Below, piece by piece: positions 20,147 through 31,800 of a stretch of DNA of 64,000 nucleotides. The stretch covers positions 6,758,001 through 6,822,000 of the forward strand of contig OY755177.1 of the NCBI GenBank assembly GCA_963576735.1. Reading direction: 5' to 3'. This DNA comes from Bedellia somnulentella (taxonomy: Eukaryota > Arthropoda > Insecta > Lepidoptera > Bedelliidae). Every line of letters starts with the position of its first letter. Position 1 is the stretch's first letter. Under the pieces are notes generated by a model. The model was not told the origin of the DNA and made no database searches. It saw only the letters and a list, made by a program, of their open reading frames with translations. Position numbers and translations under genes: made by a program.

Positions 20147-20917
20147 TCATGCTGAGCAGGAGCTGTCTTTATCTGAGGGTTTCTCCGACTGTAAATATGA
20201 CGTAATTCGGTTATTTCCTTTTAATCTCTTGTTATTTAAATTTCTATTTTCCCTTTCAGACGATTCATAGCGTTTTCCTTGTGGTGATGATGACGGAGCC
20301 CTCTTGTTTGAAGTTTTAGTATTTTTTCCTTTGACTACAAGCTTGTCATAACGTATAAAAGCCTGATTCCCATTTTCAATTTGTTGTTTTAGTTGGTTTT
20401 TCAGCTCAGCTCTTATTTTTAGGACTTTTTGGGGAAATTCCGGTTTAATATAAATTTTAGTTCCTTCGAGCATTTTCTTACTTTTCAGAACCTTTATCTT
20501 CGATCCTAGTGTAGTAAAAGTGACAGCCAGGGGCCGGGGTTTGTTTCCCAATTTACCAATTCTTCTTAAAGCTTCAATTTCTGTTTCATTGATATTTAAT
20601 TTCAAGTTTTCTTTTATTATTTTCAAAAACTTATCTTGTAATTTTAGATATGGCTCATTTTCATCGTCTATTCCAAAGAAGACGAGATTTCTCTGCACTG
20701 ATCTCTTTTCTATTTCGTCTAGTCGTTTTTCATGATCTTCAGTTTGTATGCGTAGCGAATTCAAATCGGATGTCAATTGATTAAATTTTTCATTCATATT
20801 TTCATTGATATTTTTTGTTATTTTCTCCTCTGTTTTTATCAGGGAATTTTCTATCATCGAGAATTTAATGTCCATATCTTTTTTCATATCCAATAACAGC
20901 TTCTCTATATTAGTCAT
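20147..20917 (-). CDS. LINE ORF1p-like RNA-binding protein
   Basis: This 256-aa protein is organised like L1 ORF1p (Transposase_22 type). There is an N-terminal coiled coil (residues about 1-75, with EKLLLDMKKDMD repeats), then an RRM-like segment beginning RNLVFFGIDDENEP (near 75), and a C-terminal domain with IEALRRIGKLGNKPRPLAV and a terminal AFIRYDKLVVKG. A basic, Ser-rich tail follows. The family forms trimers that coat element RNA and chaperone strand exchange. The start is the first ATG of a single open frame, and the protein lies 90 bp upstream of ORF2 in the same element. No zinc knuckle is seen. Confidence 0.75.
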   Translation of the reverse strand: MTNIEKLLLDMKKDMDIKFSMIENSLIKTEEKITKNINENMNEKFNQLTSDLNSLRIQTEDHEKRLDEIEKRSVQRNLVFFGIDDENEPYLKLQDKFLKIIKENLKLNINETEIEALRRIGKLGNKPRPLAVTFTTLGSKIKVLKSKKMLEGTKIYIKPEFPQKVLKIRAELKNQLKQQIENGNQAFIRYDKLVVKGKNTKTSNKRAPSSSPQGKRYESSERENRNLNNKRLKGNNRITSYLQSEKPSDKDSSCSA

Positions 20918-21551
20918 TTTAATTTACTGTAACTAGCGCCCTCTAGTGTCAACAAGCAGTACTTCTATGCGGAGCCGTGAGGGTTGCAATAATTGATCGG
21001 CGCGTTACGTCAATCGACTGCTACTGATGTATTTTGCTTGCTGGGGGTTCGAATTGGTTTCGGCGTCTGGCGCTAGGTGGCGCTTCTCAACAAATTTAAA
21101 AGTGATTCATCGTAATTAACGGTTACACAAAATAGAAGAGGTTATAACCAAATCACTTCTTCATAGCACTGAATTTGAAGTAAATATTTACATACGTTTT
21201 ATTCAGTATAGTCCAAAACTTCGTTTGATCTATATATCACTCTCACAGATGTTATATTTTGTTGGTAAAAGCGGTGTTTGTGTTTAACGTAATTTTCCTT
21301 TTTTTTATTTCATCACTGGTTATTTCACTTGGATTTTTAACTCAGATGCGAGTTTAAGTTATATTTTATCACTGTGGTTAAAATGACACTGAATTTTGCG
21401 TAAAAACAACTAATAATTAAAATAATACGAAGAGCTGAAGTAAACCGTGGCACAGTGGCGCCATTAATTAGGTAGGTAGCCTTAGTATGAATAAATATCC
21501 CCGTTTTTGCAACATTATTCGCTGATAGTTTGCTCCTGTTGGTTGCAGCGT

Positions 21552-21819
21552 GATGATATATAGCCTAAAACCTTCCTCAATAAATGGACTATCCAACACA
21601 AAAAGAATTTTTCAATTTGATTGGGTAGTTTCTCAGATCCTAGCGTTCAAACAAACAAACTCTTCAGCTTTATAATATTAGTATAGATGATATATAGCCT
21701 AAAACCTTCCTCAATAAATGGACTATCCAACACAAAAAGAATTTTTCAATTTGATTGGGTAGTTTCTCAGATCCTAGCGTTCAAACAAACAAACTCTTCA
21801 GCTTTATAATATTAGTATA
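21552..21819. repeat. 134-bp tandem duplication (two copies)
   Basis: The unit starting GATGATATATAGCCTAAAAC occurs at 21552-21685 and again at 21686-21819 with no visible difference. The unit is the terminal part of an RTE-type LINE, ending TTATAATATTAGTATA. Confidence 0.9.
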
Positions 21820-22298
21820 GATTAAAGGTAGTACTCTCAACTAATTATTAGAAAAAAGTATTAAGCAATACAATCCCCTAAATTTAATGTTAGAGGAAAA
21901 ATATTAGACTTTTTGTCATCACACTTCACCAAACTGAAGAACAAAGCTCTATAAAGTGGATTTAAAGAGGTTCTGCATTTTCTAATGACATGCAATTTAT
22001 TTAAATATAGTATTTTTTTATGATTTTATAAATTTAATCATATTTATCGTATACGATTTCCAAAAAACAGGTTTTTACACTGTCACCAAACTGATCCCCA
22101 AGTTTCTGCCTCATCAGTGAAAAGTACGATTTTATCTAAAACCTGGACAAACTAAGATGAAATTCAACTATTTTCATACCATACCTCTCCTCACCATAAC
22201 TCTCAGAAAACATTTTGAGCCCAAAACTAGCAATTGATATCATAGTTTTGTTTTTGGCTATCATTTTTAAAGGGGTGTACATTTTTTTGAAACGTGCC

Positions 22299-22639
22299 AT
22301 ATATCTTCGGTCATATATACCAACGATACCGCACTCCATACAAGTTCAACGCACAAAAGTGGACCGCGAGAATGACAAGACTGTTTGACAATTAAATATT
22401 TATTTTCCTACAATTATCGACCTTACCTCATTTTCTTAAGAACTATTATTTATTGCAAGATCTTGCACGCCACTGTCAGTGAAACAGTGCTCACCATATA
22501 AAAAAGCACTGTTTGGCCGGGCCATTTTTCGTGCTTTGTTAGTGTATCTTTGGTATAGATGATCGATAGTATTAATATACAAACATACATTTACTCTCTC
22601 CATTAGTGTCATAACGTTAATAGTTTAATGTTTATGCTG
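22299..22639. other. intergenic, no gene recognised
   Basis: About 340 bp without a recognisable gene or repeat. It lies between the mariner-like element and the Jockey-like LINE. Confidence 0.4.
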
Positions 22640-22817
22640 CTTATGTTTAAGTTAAAACATATGCTGACCACGCCATTATCTGTGTCTGTCAACGCAAACT
22701 TAATAGTCTTTGTTGATTCCCTTCTACACAGTATGGAGCGCCGGGTTCAAGTTGACGTCATATACACCGACATAGAAAAATGCTTCGACCGTACGGACCA
22801 TAATATTCTATTACGTT

Positions 22818-23679
22818 CTTCTTCTCAGTCGTAACACTCTTGACAGAGTGGTTGTCATTTTGGTTGGGTGACCCGCCGCACAATTCGTCGCCATTCCTCT
22901 CTGAGGGCTGTTTTTTTGGTGCATTGGTACAGGGGGTCATCCAGCGCTGCTTTGATTTGGTCCGTCCATCTCATTGGTGATCGACCACGCATTCAGGTGC
23001 CCTCTACTCTGCCCTGTACCACCAGTCGCTCGATTGACATGCGCCCGCGTCGAGATATATGTCCGAAGAATGTTAGGATACGAGCTTGGACTATAGATGA
23101 TAGGCGCTGTTTGACACCTAGTTCTTGGAGGATTGAGTCATTGGTACGGAACTCTGTCCACGATATCCCAAGCATTTTCCTCCAGCACCACATCTCAAGA
23201 GCATCAATCCTCTTCTTCTCGCTTTCCCAAAGCGTCCATGTCTCTGCAGCATAAAGGAATATGGGGAACACAAGCGCTCTGACTAGCCGGGTCTTTGTGG
23301 CTTTCGTGATGTTGCGGTTCTTTCATATTTTCCTAAGTCTGTCCATAGAAGACCTTGCAATCGCCATTCGTCGCTTTATTTCGTCCACGCATCCGCCATT
23401 GTTAGATATCAGCGCTCCCAGATAGACGTATGATTGTACAACGTCACAATTTGCAATTTTCGTGACTTCAGGCATGTTGTTGTTGGCACGATACACAATC
23501 ATCATCTTCGTCTTACTACGATTTATCTTCAAGCCAAATTCCAAACTGACACTTTCCATCTTATGCAGCAGGTCTTCCATATCTCGCATACTGTAAATAG
23601 GGTGGTGTCATCAGCGTAGCGCAGGTTCGAGATTCTCAGGCTACCGATTGCAATACCGTCCATCCAGTACGTTACGTTA
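22818..23679 (-). mobile_element. 5'-truncated LINE (third family) inserted in the Jockey copy
   Basis: On the minus strand, 23589-23323 encodes the end of an RT palm/thumb (MEDLLHKMES, GLKINRSKTKMM, YVYLGALISNNG). 23271 to about 22860 encodes the C-terminus (FLYAAETWTL, DALEMWCWRKMLGI, RILTFFGHISRR, RSPMRWTDQI). The piece is flanked by 9-bp copies of TATTACGTT at 22809-22817 and 23680-23688, so it is a 5'-truncated insertion with a target duplication. At least one frameshift near 23290 disables it. Confidence 0.8.
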
Positions 23680-24597
23680 TATTACGTTAACTACTTGAAT
23701 TAGGCGTGCAGGTTGACTTGCTTCACTGGTTGTCTTCTTATATTGAAAATCGGCACCGGTTGTAGTATTGGGAGGTTATAGATCAGACTACCGTGAGATC
23801 CCTTGGGGGTTCCCCAGGGATCTCATTTAGGCCCAGGATCTTTTGTTTAACGCATACTTGTATGATATTTACAGCGTCTTTGATGAGTCAAATTTTATTA
23901 TGTATGCGGATGACAAAAAGATTTACTGCGACATTCGCAATGAAAACGACTGCGATAAGCTTCAAAAGGATCTCGATAACTTGGTAGCATATTGCAAAGC
24001 CAACAAAATAAACGTTAGCGTTTTAAAGTGCGTTCAGATATCTTTTTCACGCAACCTTCGACCTATCCAGCGCAACTACTACTTAGATAACCAGCAAATA
24101 CAACGAGTTAACTCCATAAAAGATCTAGGAGTCACCTTGGATTCGAAGCTCACTTTTTAAAATCATTTAGACGATATCACCAATCGCGCTTATCGTAATT
24201 TGCGTTTTGTTATGAGGGTATGTTAGACTTTTAATGATCTTGTATAAAATCTAGTTATTATGCATATGTACGTAGTGTTCTAGAATTCGCTTCCTCTATT
24301 TAGTCCCCGCATTATCTAAAGTATATTCAAATGATTTAATCGATACAGCGCATATTTATACGCCACTTGGACTTCAGAACTAAACGATGGGACTGCACCT
24401 AAGAAACTTCATGCAAATATCACAAAATATTACAACTTGGCCAGCGCCGCATTCTTTTAGATATGTTAGTTCTGCATGATGTTTTGAGTGGTCGGATGGA
24501 ATGTCCCAACGTAGTTTCCTAAATTGGACTAAACACACCTGCGCTCAGAACTCGCCATACTTTTTGAAAAAAATTCACTTACCTTTTAGTCCAAGAG

Positions 24598-26039
24598 CCC
24601 AGGGCCCCCAGACGTAACTTATTTTTAAAGTAACGAAGTTAACAGTATAGACACTCTTATATGTGAACTAGGTTGGCATGGGACCGTCGGATGCCAGTAA
24701 AAGGAGCAAAGCGAGCAATTTTTGCCTGATTCTCAAATATTACTTATCATTGAACGATTTAATGTACAAAAATCTCAACACGCGTTGCTATGCAATTTGT
24801 TATGATTAATTGAATATACTTGTTGGTTTACCTAAACGCGTGATTGATTCTACACAAAACTGCAAAAGAGTTATAGTCCTGATTTTGTAAAACTTAAATT
24901 GTTAACAATTTTTATTGTTGAAAAAATAGACATATCAAAATAGCTATTTTCTTTGAAAAAGAGTATGTTCAAAAAAAAATTTCGTTCAAAAATTTTTTTG
25001 GGAAAAATGTTCTAGAACTCGAGTATTAGCGTTTAAAAGTTCGAAAAATCACCAAGTGTCGGAGCGCAAACGGACGTGACTTTGGGACGATAGAATATGA
25101 AAATATTCTATTTTCACGCGCTGGCATTGTTTACGTAATTTTTCCATAGACTAACATTGTATTTTTTTTATGGCGATTATTCCTCCGTGGTACATCCGAT
25201 TTTTATCGAAATTGACATAAACCATCTAGACATAGTCTTTGACCACCGTGCAAAATTTCAGGGTTCTGAGTTGAGCCGTTTGGGAGGAGTACGATCACAA
25301 TGAAATGCAAAAGTCGGGAGTAAATGGTCATCTTATTACCATTGGCAATAAAAGAATGACATTGTCTGAAATTAATATTAATCTGTTTATTGCCAATCAA
25401 TGGTATAATCTCATTTGTCATCCAGTGCATAATAAAAATATCGACAAGTGCCTCTTTAAAGCGAAAGTTTTTTAATTCATTTTCAAAATCAGCAGGTCGA
25501 ACTTGATCAGGTCCGGTTATGGTGAAATCAAATCAAGTTGTGTGCATTCCTGTCGTAGTAATCTCTCATAATTTTTGATAGAGGGTGTAAAATACTGTTC
25601 GAAAATGAATTCATATGTACTTGCATTGAATTGCGTTATCATTTGTAACATTTTCTTTAAATATTTCCAAAAATTTTAGGCACATTTTTCAAAATAGTCC
25701 CCTCAGCATAATATATAAAGTTGAAGACTTTAAATATAACAAAAGTTCATGTATTTTTTTATCATGTTCAAAGCGTCCTGGGATGAATTACCGCCGACAG
25801 AAACGGTCTGTCAATATAAAATATTTATTTTTTATCATATTCTTAGTATCATATACAAAAATCATAACTTAGAATTAAAGAAAAGTTAGCTATGCTTTTA
25901 GCTACCTTTTCTACCCGATACCTGTAAACGGGCCGCCTAGCCGAACAAGCGAATATGCGCACACTCTTATACACATATAAGAGTGTCTATACTGTTAACT
26001 TCGTTACTTTAAAAGTAAGTTACGTCTGGGGGCCCTGGG
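24598..26039. mobile_element. 1.44-kb TIR transposon, 68-bp inverted termini
   Basis: CCCAGGGCCCCCAGACGTAA begins a 68-bp repeat at 24598-24665 that recurs inverted at 25972-26039 with one difference. No target duplication is obvious (CCAAGAG on the left, ATCTTAC on the right). Internally, 24668-25324 is homologous in inverse orientation to 14323-15192. On the minus strand about 25540-25322 encodes a damaged frame with DFENELKNFRFKEALVDIF and IGNKQININFRQCHSF; I do not recognise this family. The superfamily is unresolved. Confidence 0.75.
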
Positions 26040-26660
26040 ATCTTACTCTATTTTGCTAGAACCAACTATGCTCGTAACGAGCCTATTCAACGAATTTTAG
26101 AGGCGTATAACAATTATTTTTATTGACTCGATCCGTTTGCACATAGCAAGCCTATTTTTAAACGGCTGGTTCTAGACGCTATAGTTGCTTAGGTTGATTC
26201 AACCATTTCTATGTCATATTATTTAAGTAAGGTTTTATTATTATATAACGTTTATGTAAATCAATACAATCAATTTCACATACATACACTCACATTCTCA
26301 AATACACACTCACACATCATAACACACATTACACACACCACACACATTATCATTCAAGTATTATTATTATTAAATTTTATTCTTTTTTCAATTGCTTAGC
26401 ATTTTTATACATATGAGTTGTTTCTTTTTCTGTTGTTATTCATTTTGTCTTTAGATAGTTTTTTTTTTCTTTTGCATCGACTGAGTGTGTATTTCATTTT
26501 AACTTGTGATCATTTGTTATTGGCCTTATTTACTGTACTGTTTTAATTTACTATATAATATGTGTTGCTGTTGATGATCCTTGTATAAAAAAATAATAAA
26601 TAAATTAAAATAACCATTTGACACCCCGTTTGTTAACATCGGTTCAGTAGTTAAGTTACT

Positions 26661-27055
26661 TGTAGTATGCCAGAATATACATACATACATATACTCACGG
26701 CTATAATTCCCAAAACGGGGTAGCCAGAGCTTTGGAATGAGAAATTCCTCAGCTACTTTTGGAAGTTGAGTGCGGAAAAGATGGTAATAATAAAAGTTGT
26801 ATACCAGAATATGTATGAACATAACATGCTTACAATGATACAAACACTGCTGAAAACATTACTCTTCCCTTTGGATTTGCCGTAGTCAAATAATAAACGT
26901 CGCAAGACTCAAACATTCACACCCTATATCCCCAAAGGGGTGGCAGAGGTACTTATACTTCCGAACATTACTATATATCGTGATAGCTCAGTGGGTAGAA
27001 CGATACGCGGGGGTTTTACCCACTGAGGTATCATGGTATATAGAATTGATGGTTT
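26661..27055 (-). repeat. SINE-like tails and a head-to-head SINE palindrome
   Basis: At 26680-26780, minus strand, the tail CTCTGGCTACCCCGTTTTGGG..GCCGTGAGTATATGTATG is present. At 26925-26960, minus strand, a second tail reads ACCTCTGCCACCCCTTTGGGG. At 26974-27036 the SINE head GTGATAGCTCAGTGGGTAGAAC is followed after 14 nt by its near-exact inverse, making a hairpin of about 22-bp arms. Confidence 0.6.
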
Positions 27056-27200
27056 CAATGTACGTTTGCATAAATCATTATTCAGTTTTATGTAATCTGT
27101 AAATTTATATAATAGGAGAAAATAAGAACTTATACATTCTGGCGTTAACTTTTACTGTTTTTTTAACATACATCCACACTTAAAAAACATTATAATACTT

Positions 27201-27488
27201 TTATGACAATGTTGATTTCTTTTCTGCTGCGAGCTCTTCCTCATTTTCATTGTTGGAAGGAATCATGTAAGCATTTTGAAGCGGCAACAGTTCTGGGCTA
27301 TTGATATAAACGGGAGAGAGAACAGAAATAGAAGGTTCTGGTATTCTTGGAATAGGAAATAACGAGTTATGTTGACTATAATGTGGGCTGAGGAAAAACA
27401 GCTGTCTATCCCCTCGCTCTCGAAGTGGTCTGTAATTTTGTAGAATAGGCTCATCAAACGGATTCCAAAGGCTTCTGAACGCGGCCAT
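27201..27488 (-). CDS. hypothetical protein or terminal exon
   Basis: This is a 95-codon frame beginning ATGGCCGCG, directly preceded by a plausible splice acceptor (TATATTAAATTCCAG). It could be the last exon of a gene with a non-coding or distant first exon. The product (MAAFRSLWNPFDEP..., Pro/Ser/Leu-rich in the middle, acidic then basic at the end) has no domain I recognise, no signal peptide and no membrane segment. It does not resemble any repeat in the window. No neighbouring exon could be assigned, so the call rests on length and splice context only. Confidence 0.3.
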   Translation of the reverse strand: MAAFRSLWNPFDEPILQNYRPLRERGDRQLFFLSPHYSQHNSLFPIPRIPEPSISVLSPVYINSPELLPLQNAYMIPSNNENEEELAAEKKSTLS

Positions 27489-28195
27489 CTGGAATTTAAT
27501 ATAAACATTGCAAAAATTAGGTTTTAGCTAATGATGTCACGCTAAGCTTGCACATTTTAATGGCGAAAAGAAACAAAAGGAAATCTTAAATTAAAATATT
27601 TCTTTTCGCAGCAAAGTATTTTCGCAGGCTGCCATAGCATGAGATGTTGATGTTTATATATATATTTTTGTATCATGTAGTCACTACCGGTATATTCCCG
27701 TAGCAAATGCTACGAGCCCCACGATTTCTCTGAAACACCTTACCCAATTAATCAAAATAAGAATAACCGAAAAAAATGCATCAAATATCCTACTACACAA
27801 AACACGTTTTTACAAATAATATAGCAATACTGAAACTATATCAAAAAAACTAAAAACGATCAAAAAACTAATAACATTTTCATCCTGCGAATCTGTATAA
27901 CCCGACCAATTTAAAAAGAGATGAGCTTAATTACAATCCATAAGAAAGGATTCGATACTTTGACTTTTTACTTTTGAAAGACTATAAAACTAATCATTTA
28001 ATATTCAAATTGACTATGTTGTTTTTTTTGAGTAAGTCTTTTAAAGTGTTGAGTGGGTAATATTGTATTTGTTACATTAAAACCGCCGCGTTTATCTTTT
28101 GAAAAATACTGAAAAGAAGCGGTGCTTAATAAAGTGGAAAAGAGACGAGCTTAAGGTAGGCAAACAATTTTTACATGATTAATAGTTATAAGAGG
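27489..28195. other. intergenic, no gene recognised
   Basis: AT-rich sequence without recognisable coding potential or terminal repeats. Confidence 0.4.
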
Positions 28196-28400
28196 TGATT
28201 TAACGTGTGGGGCTTTATCAAGATCTTGTTGGTCGTTGTGGTTCGAGACCCATCACCTTCTTTATCGACTGACTTAAAAAAAAGGAGGTACGTTTGTATG
28301 TTTTTTTAATTATCAACTTCTAAAAGTGGCTAAGAAAATTAGTAATTCCAAATCTCTGGCTACCTCATTTTGAGACATATAGCTGTGAGTTATTAAAGGT
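28196..28400 (+). repeat. decayed SINE-like repeat (GACTAAGG family)
   Basis: Fragments of the same repeat as at 55454-55706 are visible: GTGTGGGGCTTTATCAAG, GTGGTTCGAGACCCATCACC, and a decayed tail TCTGGCTACCTCATTTTGAG..ATAGCTGTGAG. From 28401 to about 28819 nothing is recognised except an RTE-like word at 28681-28720. Confidence 0.5.
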
Positions 28401-28819
28401 TAATAAGTCACAACTTTTCGACCAACCTTGAAAAGCTATGTATTCAATTCGATGGTATGTTTTTTTTGTTACTATGTTTCGCGATTACTCTTATTAAATT
28501 TTTATAGTGTTTTTATTTCAAAAATAATAAAATTCACACGTAGACGACATTGTTGCTTATCGAATTTTCTACGAAAATTTGGGATTCCATTTTGTTCAAA
28601 CAGTTATTATTATATTAAAGGATTCGACTGTGACCAAGTCAACTTTTCAAAAAACTAGCATGTGTTATTATCTGTGATACTAGCTGCTGGCCGGGGCAAA
28701 TTTGTCTGCGTGAAATAGATACTAAACATAGAACTATTTCAATAAAAATAAAAATCTATTTTTTATATATATTGTAATAATTATAATTACATTATAATAA
28801 GTATCAATTAAGCGAAAAG

Positions 28820-31800
28820 TGGGCTGACGAGACCCGCTTTAGTACGTTGAATGTTTGCGGAGTGATGTTAGAAAAGTTAGATAAAGTATGTCTGGTAATG
28901 AAAGAAAAGAATTTAGATTTGTTGTGTGTAAATGAGACGAAGTGTAAGGGAAAAGAGGTCTCGCAACTTGGATCAATTACTGCCATCTGGTCTGGGGTCG
29001 ACCCTAATATCAGAGCTTGCCAAGGACTGGGACTTCTTATGTCTGAAAGGATGGTTCAATGTATGTCAGAGCATGAGTGTGTGAGTCCAAGGCTCCTCTG
29101 GGTTAAGTAAAAAGTTGGGCTGGTCCGGCTACGTGTAATATGCGTCTATGCGCCGGATATGTCAAAATCTTTAACCGAGAGGGAGGAGTTCTGGAATTTA
29201 CTAGGTGATATAGTGAATGGGTGTGATTTGAATGAAAGAATAATAATGTTAGGAGATTTTAATGGTTGGGTTGGTGTGACACGCAACGGTTGTGAAAGAG
29301 TATTAGGTAAATTTGAGGATAATAGAGTGAATATAAATGGTGATAAATTGATTGAAGTATGTTTGGAGATGAATCTTTGTGTAACTAACACTTTGTTCAA
29401 ACACAAAGATATCCACATGTATACAAGGCAGCGAGGAAGCGAGAGAAGTATGATAGATTTTGTGATTGTTGATGAAAGGCTGAAATCAAAGGTACTTGAC
29501 ACTAGAGTTTATAGAGGTGCCAACGTAGGAAGAGATCATTTCCTCGTTGTATCACGAGTAAGGGGTCTGTTCAAGCGTTGGCGTCATAGGACAAGAGTGT
29601 CAACTACTGAAATTTCTAGAATAATAGTAGAAAATTTGGTAGATAATGAAAAAATGGGAGATGAATATATTAAGAAACTGGATGAACGACTAAGTTGCGT
29701 AGAAATGACGGATGATATGGAAATAGAAGATGCTTGGAATGTGCTCAAATCTGCGGTAATTGAATGTGCGACGGATGTTTGTGGATTGAGCAAGAGGAAA
29801 AATCGACCAACATCAAGTTGGTGGGATAAAAGTGTAAAAGATGCGGTGAATGAAAAGAAGAAAGCCTGGCTCGATTTACTAGAATTCAAAGCTAGTAAAC
29901 GGATGAATGTGTGTATAAATGATGACGAAGTTGAGAGATTTGAAGATGAATCGATGATCCGTTGATGTACCCTTCTCTATTTATTTTGGGTATGGTAAGG
30001 TACAACAAACTGGAGATTAGGAGAGACTTAACTTTATTATTGTATTGTTTAAAAATACTTAGAGGAATTATTCATAACCCTAGGATTTTGTCTGAGTTAC
30101 AACTTATAGTTCCTAGTAGTACTCTGAGACGGCGCAGGGGTAGGTTGTTCGCACTTCCATCGTCGCGGACCAATCTGTCCAGTGAAAATGCTTTTGCTCG
30201 TGCATTGAACGCGATGAACAAGGTATCTGAGCGTGTTGATATATTTTCGTGCACGCTGGCTGAATTTACGAAAACTAGTTTGCATTATTTATGTTATGAA
30301 TAACAGTATATAAGAATCCAGAGTATATGTAGGCTTATAAATATTCTGTATAAATTAGTAGTGAAATATAGCTGTATTAGATCTTTTATCTGTAATGGTT
30401 ATATTTTTGTATATATATATTTGAATATAAGAGAATAAAGAGAGTGGTTAAGAATAAAATAGAGCAGAAAAAGCGAGATCTGAAAGAATGGAGTGAAAAG
30501 AAACTCTCCGATAATTTCCAAAGTAAGCAAAAATTATTTTGGAAATATATCAGACGTGAAAGGGGAGTTTCTCAAAACACGAGTACAAGTGTGATAAAGG
30601 ATGAAAAAGGTGAACTAATGACTGATAGAACAAGAATAAAACGAGTATGGAAGGAATATTTTGAGGGTCTCTTTGAAAAAGAGGATGATCCCATTACTTC
30701 AACAATTGATAGCGATGTTAATTGTGACGAGGTAATGGGTGACGTGTCTGAAAGGTACAACATGAAACATGAAATATGATAAGTACGGAAGAAATTGTAA
30801 AAGCGATGAAAAGTATGAAACTAGGAAAAGCGGCAGGATATGATAGGATATGTGTCAAAATGCTGAGGGCTGGTAAAGGGTTAGTGGCTTCTTGGCTGTT
30901 CTTCCTTTTTCAGAAGTGTTGGGCACTTGGCAAAGTACCAAAAGATTGGTGTAGAGCCGTGATTGTGCCCCTATATAAAGGGAAAGGGTCACGACAAGAA
31001 GCAAAAAACTACCATGGTATCAGCCTACTCAGTGTTGTCGGCAAATTGTATGCGAGAGCTGATCGAAAGGGTGATGAAAGAAACGGATGAAAAAATTTGG
31101 GATATACAAGCAGGATTTAGGAAGGGAATGGGATGTATGAATCAAGTCTTCTCCTTAAGGTGGATCACAGAGAAATTTTTGGCAAAAAACCAAAAAGTGT
31201 ATTGCACCTTCATTGATTTGGAGAAGGCGTATGATAGGGTAGTAAGAAAGTATTTGTGGAAGGTGTTGTCTAAGTTCGGTTTGGGGAGCCAACTTATACG
31301 TGCATTGGAGTCTCTCTATGAGGATTCCAATGCATGTGTGAGAGTAAACGGAGAAGACACGGACTGGTTTGAGATCTCTAGGGGTGTTCGACAGGGTTGT
31401 GTGGCTTCTCCGTGGCTCTTCAATTTGTTCATGGACGACTGTTTGAAAGAACTGCGCGAAAGTGATTATGGACTGAAAATGAGAGGGGTCATCATTAAAT
31501 GCCTCTTATACGCTGACGATCAAGTGTTACTTGCATCAACGGTAAATGAGTTGCAGGAGATGGTGAACATTGCGTGTAAGTCTTTCGAAAGAAAGGGAAT
31601 GAGAGTGAATGTGGACAAAACCAAAACAATGGTATTTGAAAGAGAGGAAAGTATGACAAAATGTGACATTGTTATAAATGGTAAAGAAGTGGAACAAGTG
31701 AAAGAATTTGTATATCTGGGGAGTTTGTTTACTAGGGATGGAAAATGTGAGAAAGATAATGAAAGGAGAGTTAAAAAGGGAAACGCGGTGAATGGAGCCA

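Larger units (their letters stand above)
16869..21474 (-). mobile_element. full-length LINE with two intact ORFs and target duplication
   Basis: Reading leftwards: a 5' UTR of about 560 bp, ORF1 (20917-20147), a 90-bp gap, ORF2 (20056-17219), a 3' UTR rich in AAATTATAA repeats, and a (TTA)n tail at 16869-16888. The flanks are identical 10-bp copies of GGTAGCCTTA (16859-16868 and 21475-21484). Both ORFs are uninterrupted. The combination of intact ORFs, tail and perfect target duplication indicates a recent, possibly competent, insertion. The clade is RTE-like by RT and C-terminus but it has an L1-type ORF1. Confidence 0.9.
16643..21819 (+). mobile_element. RTE-type LINE 3' fragment split by a younger LINE
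   Basis: Left part 16643-16868 starts ACTAGCTGACCCCACAGACTTCGT, and right part 21475-21685 ends TTATAATATTAGTATAG. These are the recurrent 3' region and terminus of lepidopteran RTE elements. The two parts join seamlessly when the LINE at 16869-21474 and one copy of its target duplication are removed. The last 134 bp is tandemly duplicated (to 21819). Confidence 0.65.
15928..22298 (-). mobile_element. Tc1/mariner-like element containing nested insertions
   Basis: The left end GGCACGTTT(A)nTGTACACCCC and the inverted right end (22270-22298) are the same about 30-bp TIR in opposite orientation. Minus-strand sequence at about 22085-22140 gives KIVLFTDEAETWGSVW, resembling the FSDE-type catalytic region of mariner/Tc1 transposases; the rest is decayed. 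Excluding the nested LINE and RTE pieces, the element would be about 1.5-1.8 kb, a normal size. The target duplication is not clean (TA on the left, AT on the right). Confidence 0.6.
22640..26608 (+). pseudogene. Jockey-like LINE, split by two insertions and decayed
   Basis: Three blocks of RT-coding sequence join in order. In 22640-22817, VDSLLHSMERRVQVDVIYTDIEKCFDR ends at DHNILL. In 23689-24597, a HWLSSYIENRH-like region, PQGSHLGPG and YADDKKIY lead to the LDSKL region. In 26040-26190, FARTNYARNEPIQRI forms a Jockey-type C-terminus. A CA-rich 3' UTR follows, ending near 26608 in an (AATAA)n tail. The first interruption is a leftward LINE piece at 22818-23679 with TATTACGTT on both sides; the second is the TIR element at 24598-26039. 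Several stops and frameshifts make the copy inactive and older than both insertions. Confidence 0.75.
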
